Virus record (IMG/VR): IMGVR_UViG_3300049048_000063
Coordinates: 1 to 40,273 of that record
Strand: one strand, 5' to 3'
From: a virus
DNA length: 40,273 nucleotides
The position numbers were made by a program, and so were the translations under genes. The notes beneath the pieces were generated by a model. That model saw only the letters and a program-made list of their open reading frames with translations. It ran no database searches and was not told the DNA's origin. Positions 15,654-23,511 of this stretch are shown here, piece after piece; positions within the stretch are counted from its first letter, which is position 1, and every line of letters begins with the position of its first letter.

Positions 15654-17736
15654 TGGCGGGCATTAAAAAACCGCCCTGAGGCGGTTGCTGTGATGTGTCG
15701 CTGTCTGGCGGTGCCAGCGCCTGCTGGACGGTCTGCATGACCAGCATCTGGATTTCCTGCGGGCTCATCGCTGGCGCCGTCACCTTCATGCGGTTCGTGA
15801 CAGCGTTGTACTCGTCGATTTTCAGCTTCTTCGCCTGGATTTGCGCGTCAATGGCGTTGGACTGCTCCTGGCTCTTGGCCTGGGCAAGCTGCTGATTCAG
15901 CTCCTGCAGTTGTTGCTGCAGCTGCCCCACCGCCTGCTTTGCCATCTGGTCCATTTGCTGCATCTGCTGGCGCATCTGCATGACCTGGGGCGATTGACCC
16001 TGCAATTGAGGCGGCAGCATGGCCTTGAGGCGGTCGGCAATGTCATCTGCACCAGGCCAGTCGAGGTTCTTCACCAGCAAATCACCGGCCACCTGCATCA
16101 TGGGCGGGAACATGCGGCCCAGCTCCAGCATTTGGGCGGCGGCTTCCTCGCGCTTGGTCGAGTACGACGGCCCCACTTCGCAGGTCACATCGTATTTGCC
16201 GGTCGTGACGTCATAGATCTTCGTCAGGCCGTCGATGGTTTCCTGCTGCTTACCGGCCTCGTAGTTCTGGCTCTGCGGGCTCTTGGCCTGCTCAGGAATG
16301 AACGGCTGGTTGATCGGGACGGATTCGTTGGTGCCGTCCTCATGGATCACGCGGATGATCCGAGGCGCGTTGTAGACCTTGGGGATCAGGTCCACGATCA
16401 CCCGGCCAGCGTGCTTGATCGCCCGGCTCAGGTTGTCGATGTAATTGAACGTCGCCGTGTCCGACTCGCGCTGGCGCTGCAGGATGGCCCGGCCCGATGT
16501 CTCGTTGCTCCTGGCGCCCATCGCGGCGTCGTAGATGCCCATCACGGACTTGATGTCATCGGACGCGTTCAGGGCCTCTTGCAAAGCACCCGCAGGAGGC
16601 CCGGCAAATGGTTGGCGCTGAGGCGGCTGCGGGCCGTCAAACTCAATGTACGGGTGCGACACCACGTTCGCCGTGGCCCACTTCGCCTGATCGGTGTTGA
16701 ACGCCCCTTTAGGCCCGATGAACGGCGTCTTGGGGGCCAAGGCAACCAACTCCGTCGAGGCGGTGCGCCAGTAGTTGAACATCTGCTGCGGGTCTTTGGC
16801 CCAACGCACCAGGCTGATCCAGTGGCGCTTCCCCTCTACGTTCACCTCATCGCCGTACACCGGGATGATCGGGATGTACTTCCCAGCCCAGTCATTCGTT
16901 TCCAGCACCTCTGCGCCGGTCATGATGCGTTGCGTGACCTTGTAGGTGCGTGTGTCGCGCTCGCCCACAACACCAATTCCCTGCGCGTCAAGGAGATCCT
17001 TGATCTTGAGGTACTCGGGTTCGTAGAGCACCATGCCATCGGACAGCTTGAGCAGCTTGGCGGGCACTTCCTTTCGGCTCCACCACTCGGCAACGCGGAT
17101 CAGCTCGCCATCGCGCCAGCCATTGGGCATGTCTTGGTAGTCGGTCTCCCAATTCGACTGCTGCGCACCCTTCCAGCGCTTTTCAAAAGCCTCTTTGGTG
17201 TAAAGCTCGGTCGTGAAAGCCTTGTTCCAGTCGCTGGAGTCTGCACACGTGCTGTTTTCGTCGCCGTACACAGTCAACGGGTTGGCAATGCGCTCGATCA
17301 GGATGTCCTGGTCAAACTCGTCATCACAGGCGTAGTCGGTCGAGATGCGGAAATACCCGAATCCACCCGTTAGCGCGTGGTCAAGAGCCGTGTCGTAGGC
17401 CACATCCGCAGAGGATGTGTACTCGATATTGCGGATCAGGCCGTTCAAAATCTCGGCAGTCTCGCGCTTGGCGCCAGAGTCCACCGGGTGAACCTTGATC
17501 GCCGGTTTGTTCTGCCGCGCGTCGTTCGCCACCGTGCGGATCATCGCGGGCATGCGGTTGATGGTCAGGCAAGGGCGCCCGTCCAGTTCGCGCTGACGCT
17601 TCACGCCCTCCGGCCACTGTTCGCCCAGGCGAGCAAACTTCACGTCATCAAGCCACTGCTTGCGGTTTTCGGCCTCGGAGTCTTCCGACAGGCGGAATTC
17701 CTCCAGCGCCTCTGCAAGTGTGTCTTTGTCGCTCAT
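15634..17736 (-). CDS. Portal protein, P22 type
   Basis: 700-aa portal (P22 gp1 is 725 aa), the dodecameric ring through which DNA enters and leaves the capsid. Start at ATG 17736 (MSDKDTLAEALEEFRLSEDS) overlaps the TerL stop (TAATG). Signature stretches include KFARLGEQWPEGVKRQREL, NRMPAMIRTVANDARQNKPA and RETAEILNGLIRNIEYTSSA, all typical of the P22-like portal family. The C-terminal 150 residues are a Gln/Met-rich coiled coil likely to form the barrel. The final codons double as a terminator-like hairpin. Confidence 0.88.
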   Translation of the reverse strand: MSDKDTLAEALEEFRLSEDSEAENRKQWLDDVKFARLGEQWPEGVKRQRELDGRPCLTINRMPAMIRTVANDARQNKPAIKVHPVDSGAKRETAEILNGLIRNIEYTSSADVAYDTALDHALTGGFGYFRISTDYACDDEFDQDILIERIANPLTVYGDENSTCADSSDWNKAFTTELYTKEAFEKRWKGAQQSNWETDYQDMPNGWRDGELIRVAEWWSRKEVPAKLLKLSDGMVLYEPEYLKIKDLLDAQGIGVVGERDTRTYKVTQRIMTGAEVLETNDWAGKYIPIIPVYGDEVNVEGKRHWISLVRWAKDPQQMFNYWRTASTELVALAPKTPFIGPKGAFNTDQAKWATANVVSHPYIEFDGPQPPQRQPFAGPPAGALQEALNASDDIKSVMGIYDAAMGARSNETSGRAILQRQRESDTATFNYIDNLSRAIKHAGRVIVDLIPKVYNAPRIIRVIHEDGTNESVPINQPFIPEQAKSPQSQNYEAGKQQETIDGLTKIYDVTTGKYDVTCEVGPSYSTKREEAAAQMLELGRMFPPMMQVAGDLLVKNLDWPGADDIADRLKAMLPPQLQGQSPQVMQMRQQMQQMDQMAKQAVGQLQQQLQELNQQLAQAKSQEQSNAIDAQIQAKKLKIDEYNAVTNRMKVTAPAMSPQEIQMLVMQTVQQALAPPDSDTSQQPPQGGFLMPANAVPPT
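15664..15686 (-). terminator. Terminator-like hairpin inside the portal 3' end
   Basis: Minus-strand AACCGCC-TCAG-GGCGGTT is followed by TTTT and lies within the last portal codons, before the start of the next gene at 15653. It would act only when ribosomes do not cover it, giving a possible attenuator between packaging and capsid genes. Confidence 0.55.
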
Positions 17737-19025
17737 TAGCCCATCCAAGAGATGATTTGTTGAGAGGGTTTGCGCTGCTGCATGGGTTCTTCGTAGGCAA
17801 CGCACATCAGCCCGAAGCTGTCTGCACCATGGCTTGACCAGTCGTGCTCGGGACCGAGTCCGATGTTTCTGGCCTCATCCTTCTTTTCGTGATACCAGCC
17901 CAGAGCGTCAAGCCCTGGCTGCGTCGTTTCCTGGTTGAACCACATGGCCGGGAACAATCTGCGAGCGGCCTCGATGCGGGCCTTAGCGGCGCCCTTACCT
18001 TGATTCGGCACAACCTCTACCGTGAACCCTGCTTCTCGCAGCGCGCTGGCGTATGACACGTCAAACACTTTGTCTTGCGTGTCGCCGTCGTGCGGCAGCC
18101 AGATTGAAGTTTTGTCCGGCGTGTAGCCTTTGGATCGCATCCAGGCAAGGTGCGTTGCCAGCGGCTGGCCCACGGCTTCGTAGTAATCCAGGACGCGGAT
18201 TTCTTTACCAATGAACTGCGCGACCCACATCGTGAAAGCATCTGCACGCGCTCCGGTCCCGCCTATGTCCACGAACACGCGCCGCGTCATCAATGGGTCG
18301 GCAGAAACCCGCCCAATGCGCCCTTCCTGCCTTGCCAGATTGAGCGATGCGGCGTAGTAGGCACCCTCTAGAACCGTCGCGTACCCGCCCTCCCACACGT
18401 GGTCATACTGCTCCGGCTGCAAGCGCAGGCAGTCAAGGCGCTCTGCCTCCAGCACGCTGGGGAAGCGCGGGTTGTCGCGCCAGTTCGCTCGGACAACAAC
18501 AGCGCCAGTAGGTAACGAATCACCTCGCAGCAACGCGTCTACAGCGTCAGTCTTACGCCGTGGGTTCCAGCCAAACCAAAGCTCTGACCCCTCCAGGCGA
18601 ATCGTAGGCCTCAGCAGCTGCAACGAGCGATGAGAAAGCGTCTGCGCTTCTTCCACCCATGCAATCCGATAGCCTTCCAGCGACTTGATGGACTCTGCTG
18701 TGTGGTCCTGCATCCCTTGAAAGACGATCTGGCCGTCTCCAGGGGTTTGAATCACCTCGTTGAAGACCTTGAAGCCATGGCGCGGGCCTAAGCCGAAGTC
18801 TTGTAGCTTGTTCTCAATCAGGCGCTTGCTTGATTCTTTGAGGGTTTTCTGAACTTCTCGGATCGATACGGCCAGCGTGCCTTTGGTCGCCAAGCATTCT
18901 TCAATCAGCAACTCGGCAAAGTTGTGTGACTTGCCGGACCCACGGCCACCATGTGCGCCTTTGTAGCGGGCAGGCTCAAGCAACGGCCGAAACACTTTGG
19001 CCGTCTCAATCACCAGCTTGGTCAT
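17736..19025 (-). CDS. Terminase large subunit, PBSX type
   Basis: 429-aa DNA-packaging motor with N-terminal ATPase and C-terminal nuclease. Walker A is GGRGSGKS at residues 26-33. Walker B with catalytic glutamate is IAWVEEA at residues 120-126. The nuclease domain begins around VFVDIGGTGARADAF, with a metal-binding Asp, and ends near SSHGADSFG with another. Spacing and motifs fit the Terminase_3/PBSX family. The start overlaps the TerS stop (TGATG). All catalytic elements appear intact. Confidence 0.92.
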   Translation of the reverse strand: MTKLVIETAKVFRPLLEPARYKGAHGGRGSGKSHNFAELLIEECLATKGTLAVSIREVQKTLKESSKRLIENKLQDFGLGPRHGFKVFNEVIQTPGDGQIVFQGMQDHTAESIKSLEGYRIAWVEEAQTLSHRSLQLLRPTIRLEGSELWFGWNPRRKTDAVDALLRGDSLPTGAVVVRANWRDNPRFPSVLEAERLDCLRLQPEQYDHVWEGGYATVLEGAYYAASLNLARQEGRIGRVSADPLMTRRVFVDIGGTGARADAFTMWVAQFIGKEIRVLDYYEAVGQPLATHLAWMRSKGYTPDKTSIWLPHDGDTQDKVFDVSYASALREAGFTVEVVPNQGKGAAKARIEAARRLFPAMWFNQETTQPGLDALGWYHEKKDEARNIGLGPEHDWSSHGADSFGLMCVAYEEPMQQRKPSQQIISWMG

Positions 19026-19342
19026 CAGCCGATGATCCGTCTCTCAATGGACGTGATCTGTATCGGGCCATCATCTGGCCCTGTGTGCTCAACCCGCCCC
19101 AGCTTAGGAGCGGCAAACTCAGCCAGCTTCGCCAGCAGGTCCAATGCCTTGGCTGGATCTGCTTTGTTCTCGCCATGGCCCTCGGCTACCTGCGTGATCC
19201 ATACACCAACGTTCTTGGCGTTGTCATCCAGCAGCTTGCGGACAGTCTCGCGGAACTCGCGGTTCACCTTGTTGGGCGTGCCTTTGGTTCTGCCTCCGGT
19301 TTTCTCGCGCTTTCTAGTGGCCTCTACAGTAGACACGACCAT
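19025..19342 (-). CDS. Terminase small subunit (putative)
   Basis: 105-aa basic protein starting MVVSTVEATRKREKTGG at ATG 19342, which overlaps the previous stop (TGATG). The KTGGRTKGTPNK motif near the N-terminus, followed by a helical region (REFRETVRKLLDDNAKNVGV), is common in proteins directly upstream of phage large terminases and fits a DNA-recognition subunit. The assignment rests on position and this motif. The C-terminal tail IQITSIERRIIG could be the portal or TerL-contacting end. Confidence 0.65.
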   Translation of the reverse strand: MVVSTVEATRKREKTGGRTKGTPNKVNREFRETVRKLLDDNAKNVGVWITQVAEGHGENKADPAKALDLLAKLAEFAAPKLGRVEHTGPDDGPIQITSIERRIIG

Positions 19343-19566
19343 CACCCTTCATATGGGAGGCGGTCGAGCCCGCGCCGGTATTTCTTGCGCACTATGTTCG
19401 TGCTCACAGGCAACACGTCACACAATTCGGCGAATCTCAGCGCGCTTCCATGAAGCGGCTCTTTGCGCACGCCCTGGCCCCAGGCGCTAATACATGCGCT
19501 CTTCGCGCGCTCATAGGCCAATTGGCTTTTCGCCCCAGCCTTGTTGCATTCGTCTTGGTTGTACAT
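19342..19566 (-). CDS. Small late protein ahead of terminase
   Basis: 74-aa protein (MYNQDECNKAGAKSQLAYER) with three cysteines and a basic end. The segment ELCDVLPVSTNIVRKKYRRG could be a helix-turn-helix. It is coupled to TerS by a shared stop/start. It may help recognise the packaging site or regulate the late genes. No named family is recognised. Confidence 0.5.
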   Translation of the reverse strand: MYNQDECNKAGAKSQLAYERAKSACISAWGQGVRKEPLHGSALRFAELCDVLPVSTNIVRKKYRRGLDRLPYEG

Positions 19567-19579
19567 GCTCGGGTTCCTA

Positions 19580-19592
19580 TCGGATTATCCGA
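19580..19592. repeat. Short palindrome between the first two late genes
   Basis: TCGGAT-T-ATCCGA is a perfect 6-bp inverted repeat around one base, in the 38-bp gap between the first two late genes. It could be a protein-binding site, for example for terminase recognition. It is too short to be certain. Confidence 0.25.
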
Positions 19593-19604
19593 AGTTAGTG
19601 ATTG

Positions 19605-19811
19605 CTAGCCTTCCGGCACCTCGTCCACCTCGCCCAGCGCCGCTTCCCATAGGCTGTACTCGATGCCCTTCTGTGCGGACTCAAGCTCTTCCACGCGAAG
19701 CTTTGCGGCTGCCAGGTCTTTGGTCAGCTCTGCCTGGCGCTCTTTGGCTCTTGCCAGAGCTTTGGCGTGCTGCCTTGCGGCCTTGGCGGCTTCTGCGATG
19801 GTTTGTGGCAT
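19605..19811 (-). CDS. Small coiled-coil protein, first gene of the late operon
   Basis: 68-aa helical protein, start ATG 19811 (MPQTIAEAAKAARQHAKALA) chosen because GAGGA lies five bases upstream. An upstream ATG at 19832 has no such site. Most of the sequence is a charged Ala/Lys/Glu coiled coil (ERQAELTKDLAAAKLRVEEL). It is the first gene after the late promoter and its terminators. The function is unknown. Confidence 0.5.
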   Translation of the reverse strand: MPQTIAEAAKAARQHAKALARAKERQAELTKDLAAAKLRVEELESAQKGIEYSLWEAALGEVDEVPEG

Positions 19812-20027
19812 GTGATCCTCGTAAGCGCCCATCGGGCTACCCTTGCGGGCTGGGCGGTGCCGTTCGCATCTCCCTTTGTGACGTCTGTGCAGACGCATGA
19901 AGACCGGCACGGTTTTCCCGCTGTGCCGCCAGCCAAAGTTGCCGGTGTGGTCGGGTGTGGAAGGTTGCGGGCGTCGCTCCGGTGGACAGAGCCAATCGAG
20001 GTGTTGAGCGAGCCCGCAAAAGAAAAA

Positions 20028-20056
20028 GCCACCCGATCTTTCGAAGGGGTGGCCCG
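20028..20056 (-). terminator. Strong terminator in the late leader (tR'-like)
   Basis: Minus-strand GCCACCC and GGGTGGC form a 7-bp GC stem with a 12-nt loop, followed by TTTTTCTTTT. It lies between the late promoter and the first late gene, so late transcription needs readthrough. Confidence 0.8.
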
Positions 20057-20168
20057 GCCTAGCTCCAAGAACTAGGGGTTGAATTCAAGAGCTACGCGCA
20101 GCCCCCGCTTATGACGGCACCACTTGACTGGTACGGGGTAAGGCGATCCAACGCGCAGCCTTGAAACT

Positions 20169-20197
20169 ATAAAGCCCGCTAGGCGAACCTGCGGGCT
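20169..20197 (-). terminator. First hairpin in the late leader
   Basis: Minus-strand AAGCCCGC and GCGGGCTT form an 8-bp stem with an 11-nt loop, followed by TATAGTTT. It begins 38 bases past the -10 box of the late promoter. It is a plausible pausing or early termination point acted on by a Q-type antiterminator. Confidence 0.65.
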
Positions 20198-20234
20198 TGG
20201 AAATTTTGGAGGCAGCTATCCCCTCCAGTGCGGC

Positions 20235-20262
20235 ATGGTATCGAAAAAATCGATGCTGTCAA
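20235..20262 (-). promoter_or_regulatory. Late promoter (PR'-like)
   Basis: On the minus strand a perfect -35 TTGACA (20262-20257) and a -10 TACCAT (20240-20235) are separated by 16 bases. The spacer carries ATCGA-TTTTTT-TCGAT, an inverted repeat. It lies right after the Q-like gene and before two terminators. The roughly 420-bp gap from 20268 to 19812 holds only this promoter, the two hairpins and untranslated leader. Confidence 0.65.
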
Positions 20263-20268
20263 CACTTT

Positions 20269-20649
20269 TCACATCACGCCAGCACTCAGTAGTTTCCCTA
20301 TGAGGATGGTTTTGGCCTCGCCCAGGATGCGGGCACGCTCCATCGGGTCCTGCGGCAACCGGGGTGACAGCCACACGTTGCGCCCGGTGCAGCAGTTCCT
20401 GGCGTGGATGTAGATGGCAGACCGGTGGGGGTCTTTCATCTCCCCAACCTGGAAGTCCAGGGCCTTCATCTGCAGATTGGTGATTTCGTCTTCTACGATC
20501 TCGGCGGTGGAGTCCCAACCCTTTGCGCTCTTGGCATTGCGGAACATGGGGTCTGCGCCGCAAGTGGGGACGGGGATGTATCCCTTGGCCCAGTGGTGCC
20601 AGCGGCTCAGGATGTCATCGAGGCGGTCGTGGAAGTTGTCGCGCATCAT
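20269..20649 (-). CDS. Putative late antiterminator (Q-position protein)
   Basis: 126-aa protein, last gene of the leftward early operon. It begins MMRDNFHDRLDDILSRWHHW, with GGAG six bases before the first ATG. The layout (an N-terminal WHHWAKGY segment, a central helix STAEIVEDEITNLQMKALDF, then HRSAIYIHARN and a C-terminal helix) resembles Q/ArpU-type phage antiterminators. It is encoded directly upstream of a promoter followed by terminators. That context is the main support. No experimental or close-family evidence is available from the sequence alone. Confidence 0.45.
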   Translation of the reverse strand: MMRDNFHDRLDDILSRWHHWAKGYIPVPTCGADPMFRNAKSAKGWDSTAEIVEDEITNLQMKALDFQVGEMKDPHRSAIYIHARNCCTGRNVWLSPRLPQDPMERARILGEAKTILIGKLLSAGVM

Positions 20650-20867
20650 GGCCGCTCCTTCTGAAGTTCTGCAATGTCATGAGCCATCCGCGTCAATATG
20701 TGACGTAAGCTTTCGTTCTTGAGCGTCTTCGGGCCTCCGATGGCCGCGACGAAAAATTCCGGCTCACACGTTTTGAGTGTCGCGTAGCGCCGATCCCATT
20801 CGCGCATGTTCCTCTCGCGCTCCTGCTCAAGCGCCTTCCAATACAGGTGGTCGATCACATCAATCAT
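20646..20867 (-). CDS. Small early protein, unknown
   Basis: 73-aa helical acidic/basic protein (MIDVIDHLYWKALEQERERN), start ATG 20867 after AAAGGAGG. It ends in a helix LRHILTRMAHDIAELQKERP. It is coupled to the Q-like gene by overlapping stop and start. The function is not recognised. Confidence 0.5.
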   Translation of the reverse strand: MIDVIDHLYWKALEQERERNMREWDRRYATLKTCEPEFFVAAIGGPKTLKNESLRHILTRMAHDIAELQKERP

Positions 20868-21073
20868 GCGGCCTCCTTTTCCGTTACTCTGTGCTTGCAT
20901 CCCTCACAGCGCTGGTCGGCCTGACCGAGAGCGCTCCTGGTGTATTGGCAATCCATCGCCATGCGGAATGGGAAAGCGGTGGCGATCCGATAGCCTCCGA
21001 CTTCTCGCACTTCCACTGTCGGCTTGAATGGCGGGCGGTTGTGGCACCCGTTGAGCTTTGCTGGCTGGGTCAT
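20864..21073 (-). CDS. Small cysteine-containing early protein
   Basis: 69-aa protein (MTQPAKLNGCHNRPPFKPTV), start ATG 21073 overlapping the previous stop. Cysteines at GCHN, DCQY and RCEGCKHR could bind a metal ion, suggesting a small zinc-binding fold. It lies between a winged-helix-like gene and the 73-aa gene in the nin-like region. Confidence 0.5.
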   Translation of the reverse strand: MTQPAKLNGCHNRPPFKPTVEVREVGGYRIATAFPFRMAMDCQYTRSALGQADQRCEGCKHRVTEKEAA

Positions 21074-21375
21074 GCGGCCCCCAATGCAAATACGCTGTTC
21101 ACGCGTGGTGCCGGGTACTGCTTGCGAGCCGGGCGCTTGTTCGTTCCGGATTCGTTCGCCTTGAGCCGCCAATCTGGCTCCACACGGAACTCCATGGGGT
21201 GTTTGCTGCGGTCAACGGTCATCAAACGCAGGCCGACCGCTCGGCTGCAATACTTCCCCAGGTTGCTCGGCTCAATAGGCCGTTCAAGCTTTGCGTGGAT
21301 TTGCGGCTTGGTGGTCGCGCCGCTTTCAACCGCTTCCAGCACCTCACGGATGCGGGCTCCTACTTTGCGTCCCAT
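21070..21375 (-). CDS. Putative winged-helix early protein
   Basis: 101-aa basic protein. Start ATG 21375 (MGRKVGARIREVLEAVESGA) is preferred because GGAG lies seven bases upstream and it overlaps the NinG stop (TAATG). ATTKPQIHAKLERPIEPSNL looks like a helix-turn-helix with a following wing. It may bind DNA. No named family is recognised. Confidence 0.5.
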   Translation of the reverse strand: MGRKVGARIREVLEAVESGATTKPQIHAKLERPIEPSNLGKYCSRAVGLRLMTVDRSKHPMEFRVEPDWRLKANESGTNKRPARKQYPAPRVNSVFALGAA

Positions 21376-21947
21376 TACTTGCTCCACTTCCTCATACGAC
21401 GCAGACGCTTACCCATTACCGCCTTGAATCGGTAGAGGTACTCCCTGCTGAATTTCTGTGACTTGGGCTGGTTGTCCAGCCACTCGATGCGCTCTGGCCC
21501 GTAGCCAGGCTTGACCAATAGGCCCCGGATGAAGCCCTCATGATTCCCGCCCTTGAAGTAATTGCACTGCTCACACGCCTTGTGGATGTTCCAGAGGTGG
21601 AACTGCAGCGATGAACAGCCGCCGTGCGAGCGGTAGTGCGACCCGTGCCACTGGCCGTCATAGTTGGGGCCCATGTGGCAGGAGATACACCCATCGTTCT
21701 TGTCACGAATGCGGGCGATTTCTTGGACGATCTTGCGGCAGTCGGCTTCCAGCTCGGAGATCTTTTTCAGGGCTTCCTTGCGGCGCTTGATGGCCTCTTT
21801 CTCGGCCTTCTCAGCTGCCAGCCGGTCGGCGCGAGCTTTCTTCATGGCGCATGACTGGCGGCAGACAAGCTGCGTACTGCTCCAGGGCACAAACACCCGC
21901 TCGCACACGACGCAGCTTTTCGCCTTGGGGTTCTTGTAGGTCAGCAT
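21375..21947 (-). CDS. ninG: NinG-family recombination protein
   Basis: 190-aa member of the lambda NinG (Rap) family, an accessory in phage recombination that targets branched DNA intermediates. An N-terminal zinc ribbon is seen in SCVVCERVFVP and VCRQSC, followed by a long basic coiled coil (KEAIKRRKEALKKISELEAD). The conserved core has GCISCHMGPNYDGQWHGSHY, then CEQCNYFKGG, an HNH-like Cys/His cluster. The length matches lambda NinG (204 aa). It is adjacent to and coupled with NinB, as in lambdoid phages. Confidence 0.88.
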   Translation of the reverse strand: MLTYKNPKAKSCVVCERVFVPWSSTQLVCRQSCAMKKARADRLAAEKAEKEAIKRRKEALKKISELEADCRKIVQEIARIRDKNDGCISCHMGPNYDGQWHGSHYRSHGGCSSLQFHLWNIHKACEQCNYFKGGNHEGFIRGLLVKPGYGPERIEWLDNQPKSQKFSREYLYRFKAVMGKRLRRMRKWSK

Positions 21948-22357
21948 CAGTGCCCCTGCAGGTCGTAGAAGGTCACACCCAGCTCATTCGCGGCGTAGGC
22001 TTCCACCTTGTCCGAAAACTCGCAGAACTGCGCCGTGTCGAGTCCAGCGCTGCTCATGCCCTGCACGGACCCATCGGGCAGTTCGACCACGCCGATGAAC
22101 ATGCGCTTGAATTGCTCATGCCAGATTTCAGCCGGGTACAGCTTCCCATTCGGCGCGGCCTGCTCGGCTATCTGCTTGAGCACCCCATTGCCCCAATAGC
22201 GGCGGTTTTGCTTGCTGGTGCGCTTGCGGCGGGTGATGGTCAGCACCCAGCGGTGCCCGCCCTGCAGCACCTGGGCAAGGAACGGGAACACCTGGGCCTT
22301 GATGGCGGCCCAAGCCTGTTGCCGGTTGTGTAGTTCGACGGTGAGGGTTTCAGCCAT
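21947..22357 (-). CDS. ninB: NinB-family recombination protein
   Basis: 136-aa NinB (Orf) family protein, a recombination mediator that binds ssDNA and SSB in lambda. Start ATG 22357 (MAETLTVELHNRQQAWAAIK) follows GGAGGG. The family core VLTITRRKRTSKQNRRYWG, then AEIWHEQFKRMFIGV and SSAGLDTAQFCEFSDKVEAY, is present. The length is close to lambda NinB (146 aa). It overlaps the upstream gene by eight bases and NinG by one. Confidence 0.88.
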   Translation of the reverse strand: MAETLTVELHNRQQAWAAIKAQVFPFLAQVLQGGHRWVLTITRRKRTSKQNRRYWGNGVLKQIAEQAAPNGKLYPAEIWHEQFKRMFIGVVELPDGSVQGMSSAGLDTAQFCEFSDKVEAYAANELGVTFYDLQGH

Positions 22358-22583
22358 GTGCAGCCCTCCGTGCCTCCTGCGCGTCGATCTCTTCGATTGC
22401 GCGCTGCAGATAGATGGCCTGGTCGAGAGCTTCTTCCTTCGCGTGGACAAGCCACTCGCGCAGGCCAATTGGGTTCTCTGCAACGGTGGTGCCGTACTTG
22501 GCAATGCCCATCTGCTGGCGGGCTGCAATCTCAGTGCAGACGCGGGCCTCTGTGCCCTCGGGCATGAAGATTCCGACTGTCAT
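22350..22583 (-). CDS. Conserved small phage protein (GIAKYGTT family)
   Basis: 77-aa helical protein. The motif QQMGIAKYGTTVAENPIGL and REWLVHAKEEALDQAIYLQR are conserved in a family of small phage early proteins of unknown function. The acidic/His helices are reminiscent of MazG-like all-alpha pyrophosphatases, but it is too short for a complete enzyme. It is coupled to both neighbours. Confidence 0.6.
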   Translation of the reverse strand: MTVGIFMPEGTEARVCTEIAARQQMGIAKYGTTVAENPIGLREWLVHAKEEALDQAIYLQRAIEEIDAQEARRAAHG

Positions 22584-22822
22584 GCTTCCCCCTTGCTGGC
22601 TCTGGATCGGATGGCGTCAGCAATGCCTTGAGCCGTCCAGCCACCACAATCAGGCGTATCTGCGTTCTCTACGATGTCTGCACACGCCTCCCGCTCTTTG
22701 GCTGCGGCCTTCTCGGCTACCAGGGCGGCGAAACGGGCCAAGAACGGCGCGAGGCTGAATTTGTTGTCCACCACGACCATCCCCGCCTCTTTCGCCATGG
22801 CGATGATTTCTTCGGGGGTCAT
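22580..22822 (-). CDS. Small early phage protein
   Basis: 80-aa protein (MTPEEIIAMAKEAGMVVVDN) with the common phage motif ALVAEKAAAKEREACADIVE and a C-terminal TAQGIADAIRSRASK. Such modules recur in phage early regions without assigned function. It overlaps its neighbours by 4 bp on both sides. Confidence 0.55.
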   Translation of the reverse strand: MTPEEIIAMAKEAGMVVVDNKFSLAPFLARFAALVAEKAAAKEREACADIVENADTPDCGGWTAQGIADAIRSRASKGEA

Positions 22823-23097
22823 GCCGCCTCCTTCTCAGTGCTGGGCACTGGGAGCCATTGCAGGGTTTCGTCCTGGGCGTCGTCTCCAGGGTCACGGATG
22901 GGACGGAGCACACGATCTCTCACCGCGCGGGCCATGCCCTCTCCATCTGTCCGTGGCATTGGCGGATCCACAACCCAGCAAACATCACCCGTAAGCAGTT
23001 CGCCGAGTGGGTCAACTTCCAGGCATCGCACTATCCAGCCGTGTTTGGAACGATCTTCCCCGACATACCTAGCCAAATCTCCAGGTTTGCAATTCAT
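22819..23097 (-). CDS. Small beta-rich early protein
   Basis: 92-aa protein. Start ATG 23097 (MNCKPGDLARYVGEDRSKHG) is chosen because KPGDLARYV begins a recurring SH3-like segment in phage proteins. ATCA-rich DNA upstream gives no better start. The C-terminus DETLQWLPVPSTEKEAA resembles a repeated phage tail motif. The function is unknown. Confidence 0.5.
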   Translation of the reverse strand: MNCKPGDLARYVGEDRSKHGWIVRCLEVDPLGELLTGDVCWVVDPPMPRTDGEGMARAVRDRVLRPIRDPGDDAQDETLQWLPVPSTEKEAA

Positions 23098-23101
23098 CAC
23101 A

Positions 23102-23287
23102 TCACCCCCCACTGCCTTGCTGTTGTTTCAACAATTCGACGCGCCGTAGCACCTCGTCCTTGATTCCCGCGAATAGCGAGACTTGGTCCAGCTCGTTGAG
23201 CCTGTGCCAGATGTAAGCTTTCCATGCTGGCTCTGTGGCTAGGCTGGACAGGTGCGCGGCTTGCTTTTCGTACTCTGCGCATGTCAT
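23102..23287 (-). CDS. Small early protein, unknown
   Basis: 61-aa helical protein (MTCAEYEKQAAHLSSLATEP) ending in a Gln/Gly-rich tail. It sits in the tightly packed leftward operon between the 72-aa and 92-aa genes, and its start overlaps the previous stop. Not recognised. Confidence 0.45.
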   Translation of the reverse strand: MTCAEYEKQAAHLSSLATEPAWKAYIWHRLNELDQVSLFAGIKDEVLRRVELLKQQQGSGG

Positions 23288-23502
23288 GCCACCTTCCGTT
23301 CCTGACGTTCGCGCAGCGTGGCGCGGACGCTGTCGGCTGCGTCATGGCAAGCCTCTGATGTGCCGAACACGATGGGCACGTAGTCCATGCGACGGTCTTG
23401 CACCAGCGCTGTCGCGTTGGTCTGCAGCATTTCCTGAACCGTCTCGATGTGCATGGCGCACTGGCTCTGGCTCCAGAGCAACACATGTGTTTGATCTGTC
23501 AT
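23284..23502 (-). CDS. Small early protein after the helicase gene
   Basis: 72-aa protein; start ATG 23502 (MTDQTHVLLWSQSQCAMHIE) gives a proper spacing to AAGGA, whereas the ATG six bases earlier does not. Helical, with a basic C-terminus (SVRATLRERQERKVA). It lies immediately downstream of the helicase gene. The function is unknown. Confidence 0.5.
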   Translation of the reverse strand: MTDQTHVLLWSQSQCAMHIETVQEMLQTNATALVQDRRMDYVPIVFGTSEACHDAADSVRATLRERQERKVA

Positions 23503-23511
23503 GGTCATTCC

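Noticed and set aside
15841-17373. 510-codon plus-strand frame opposite the portal gene
   Set aside because: Leu/His/Arg-rich composition typical of an antisense shadow in GC-rich DNA; the portal frame is clearly the real gene.
19837-20075. Short frames on both strands of the late leader (19837-20075)
   Set aside because: They cross two terminator hairpins, lack ribosome sites and resemble no protein; the leader appears untranslated.
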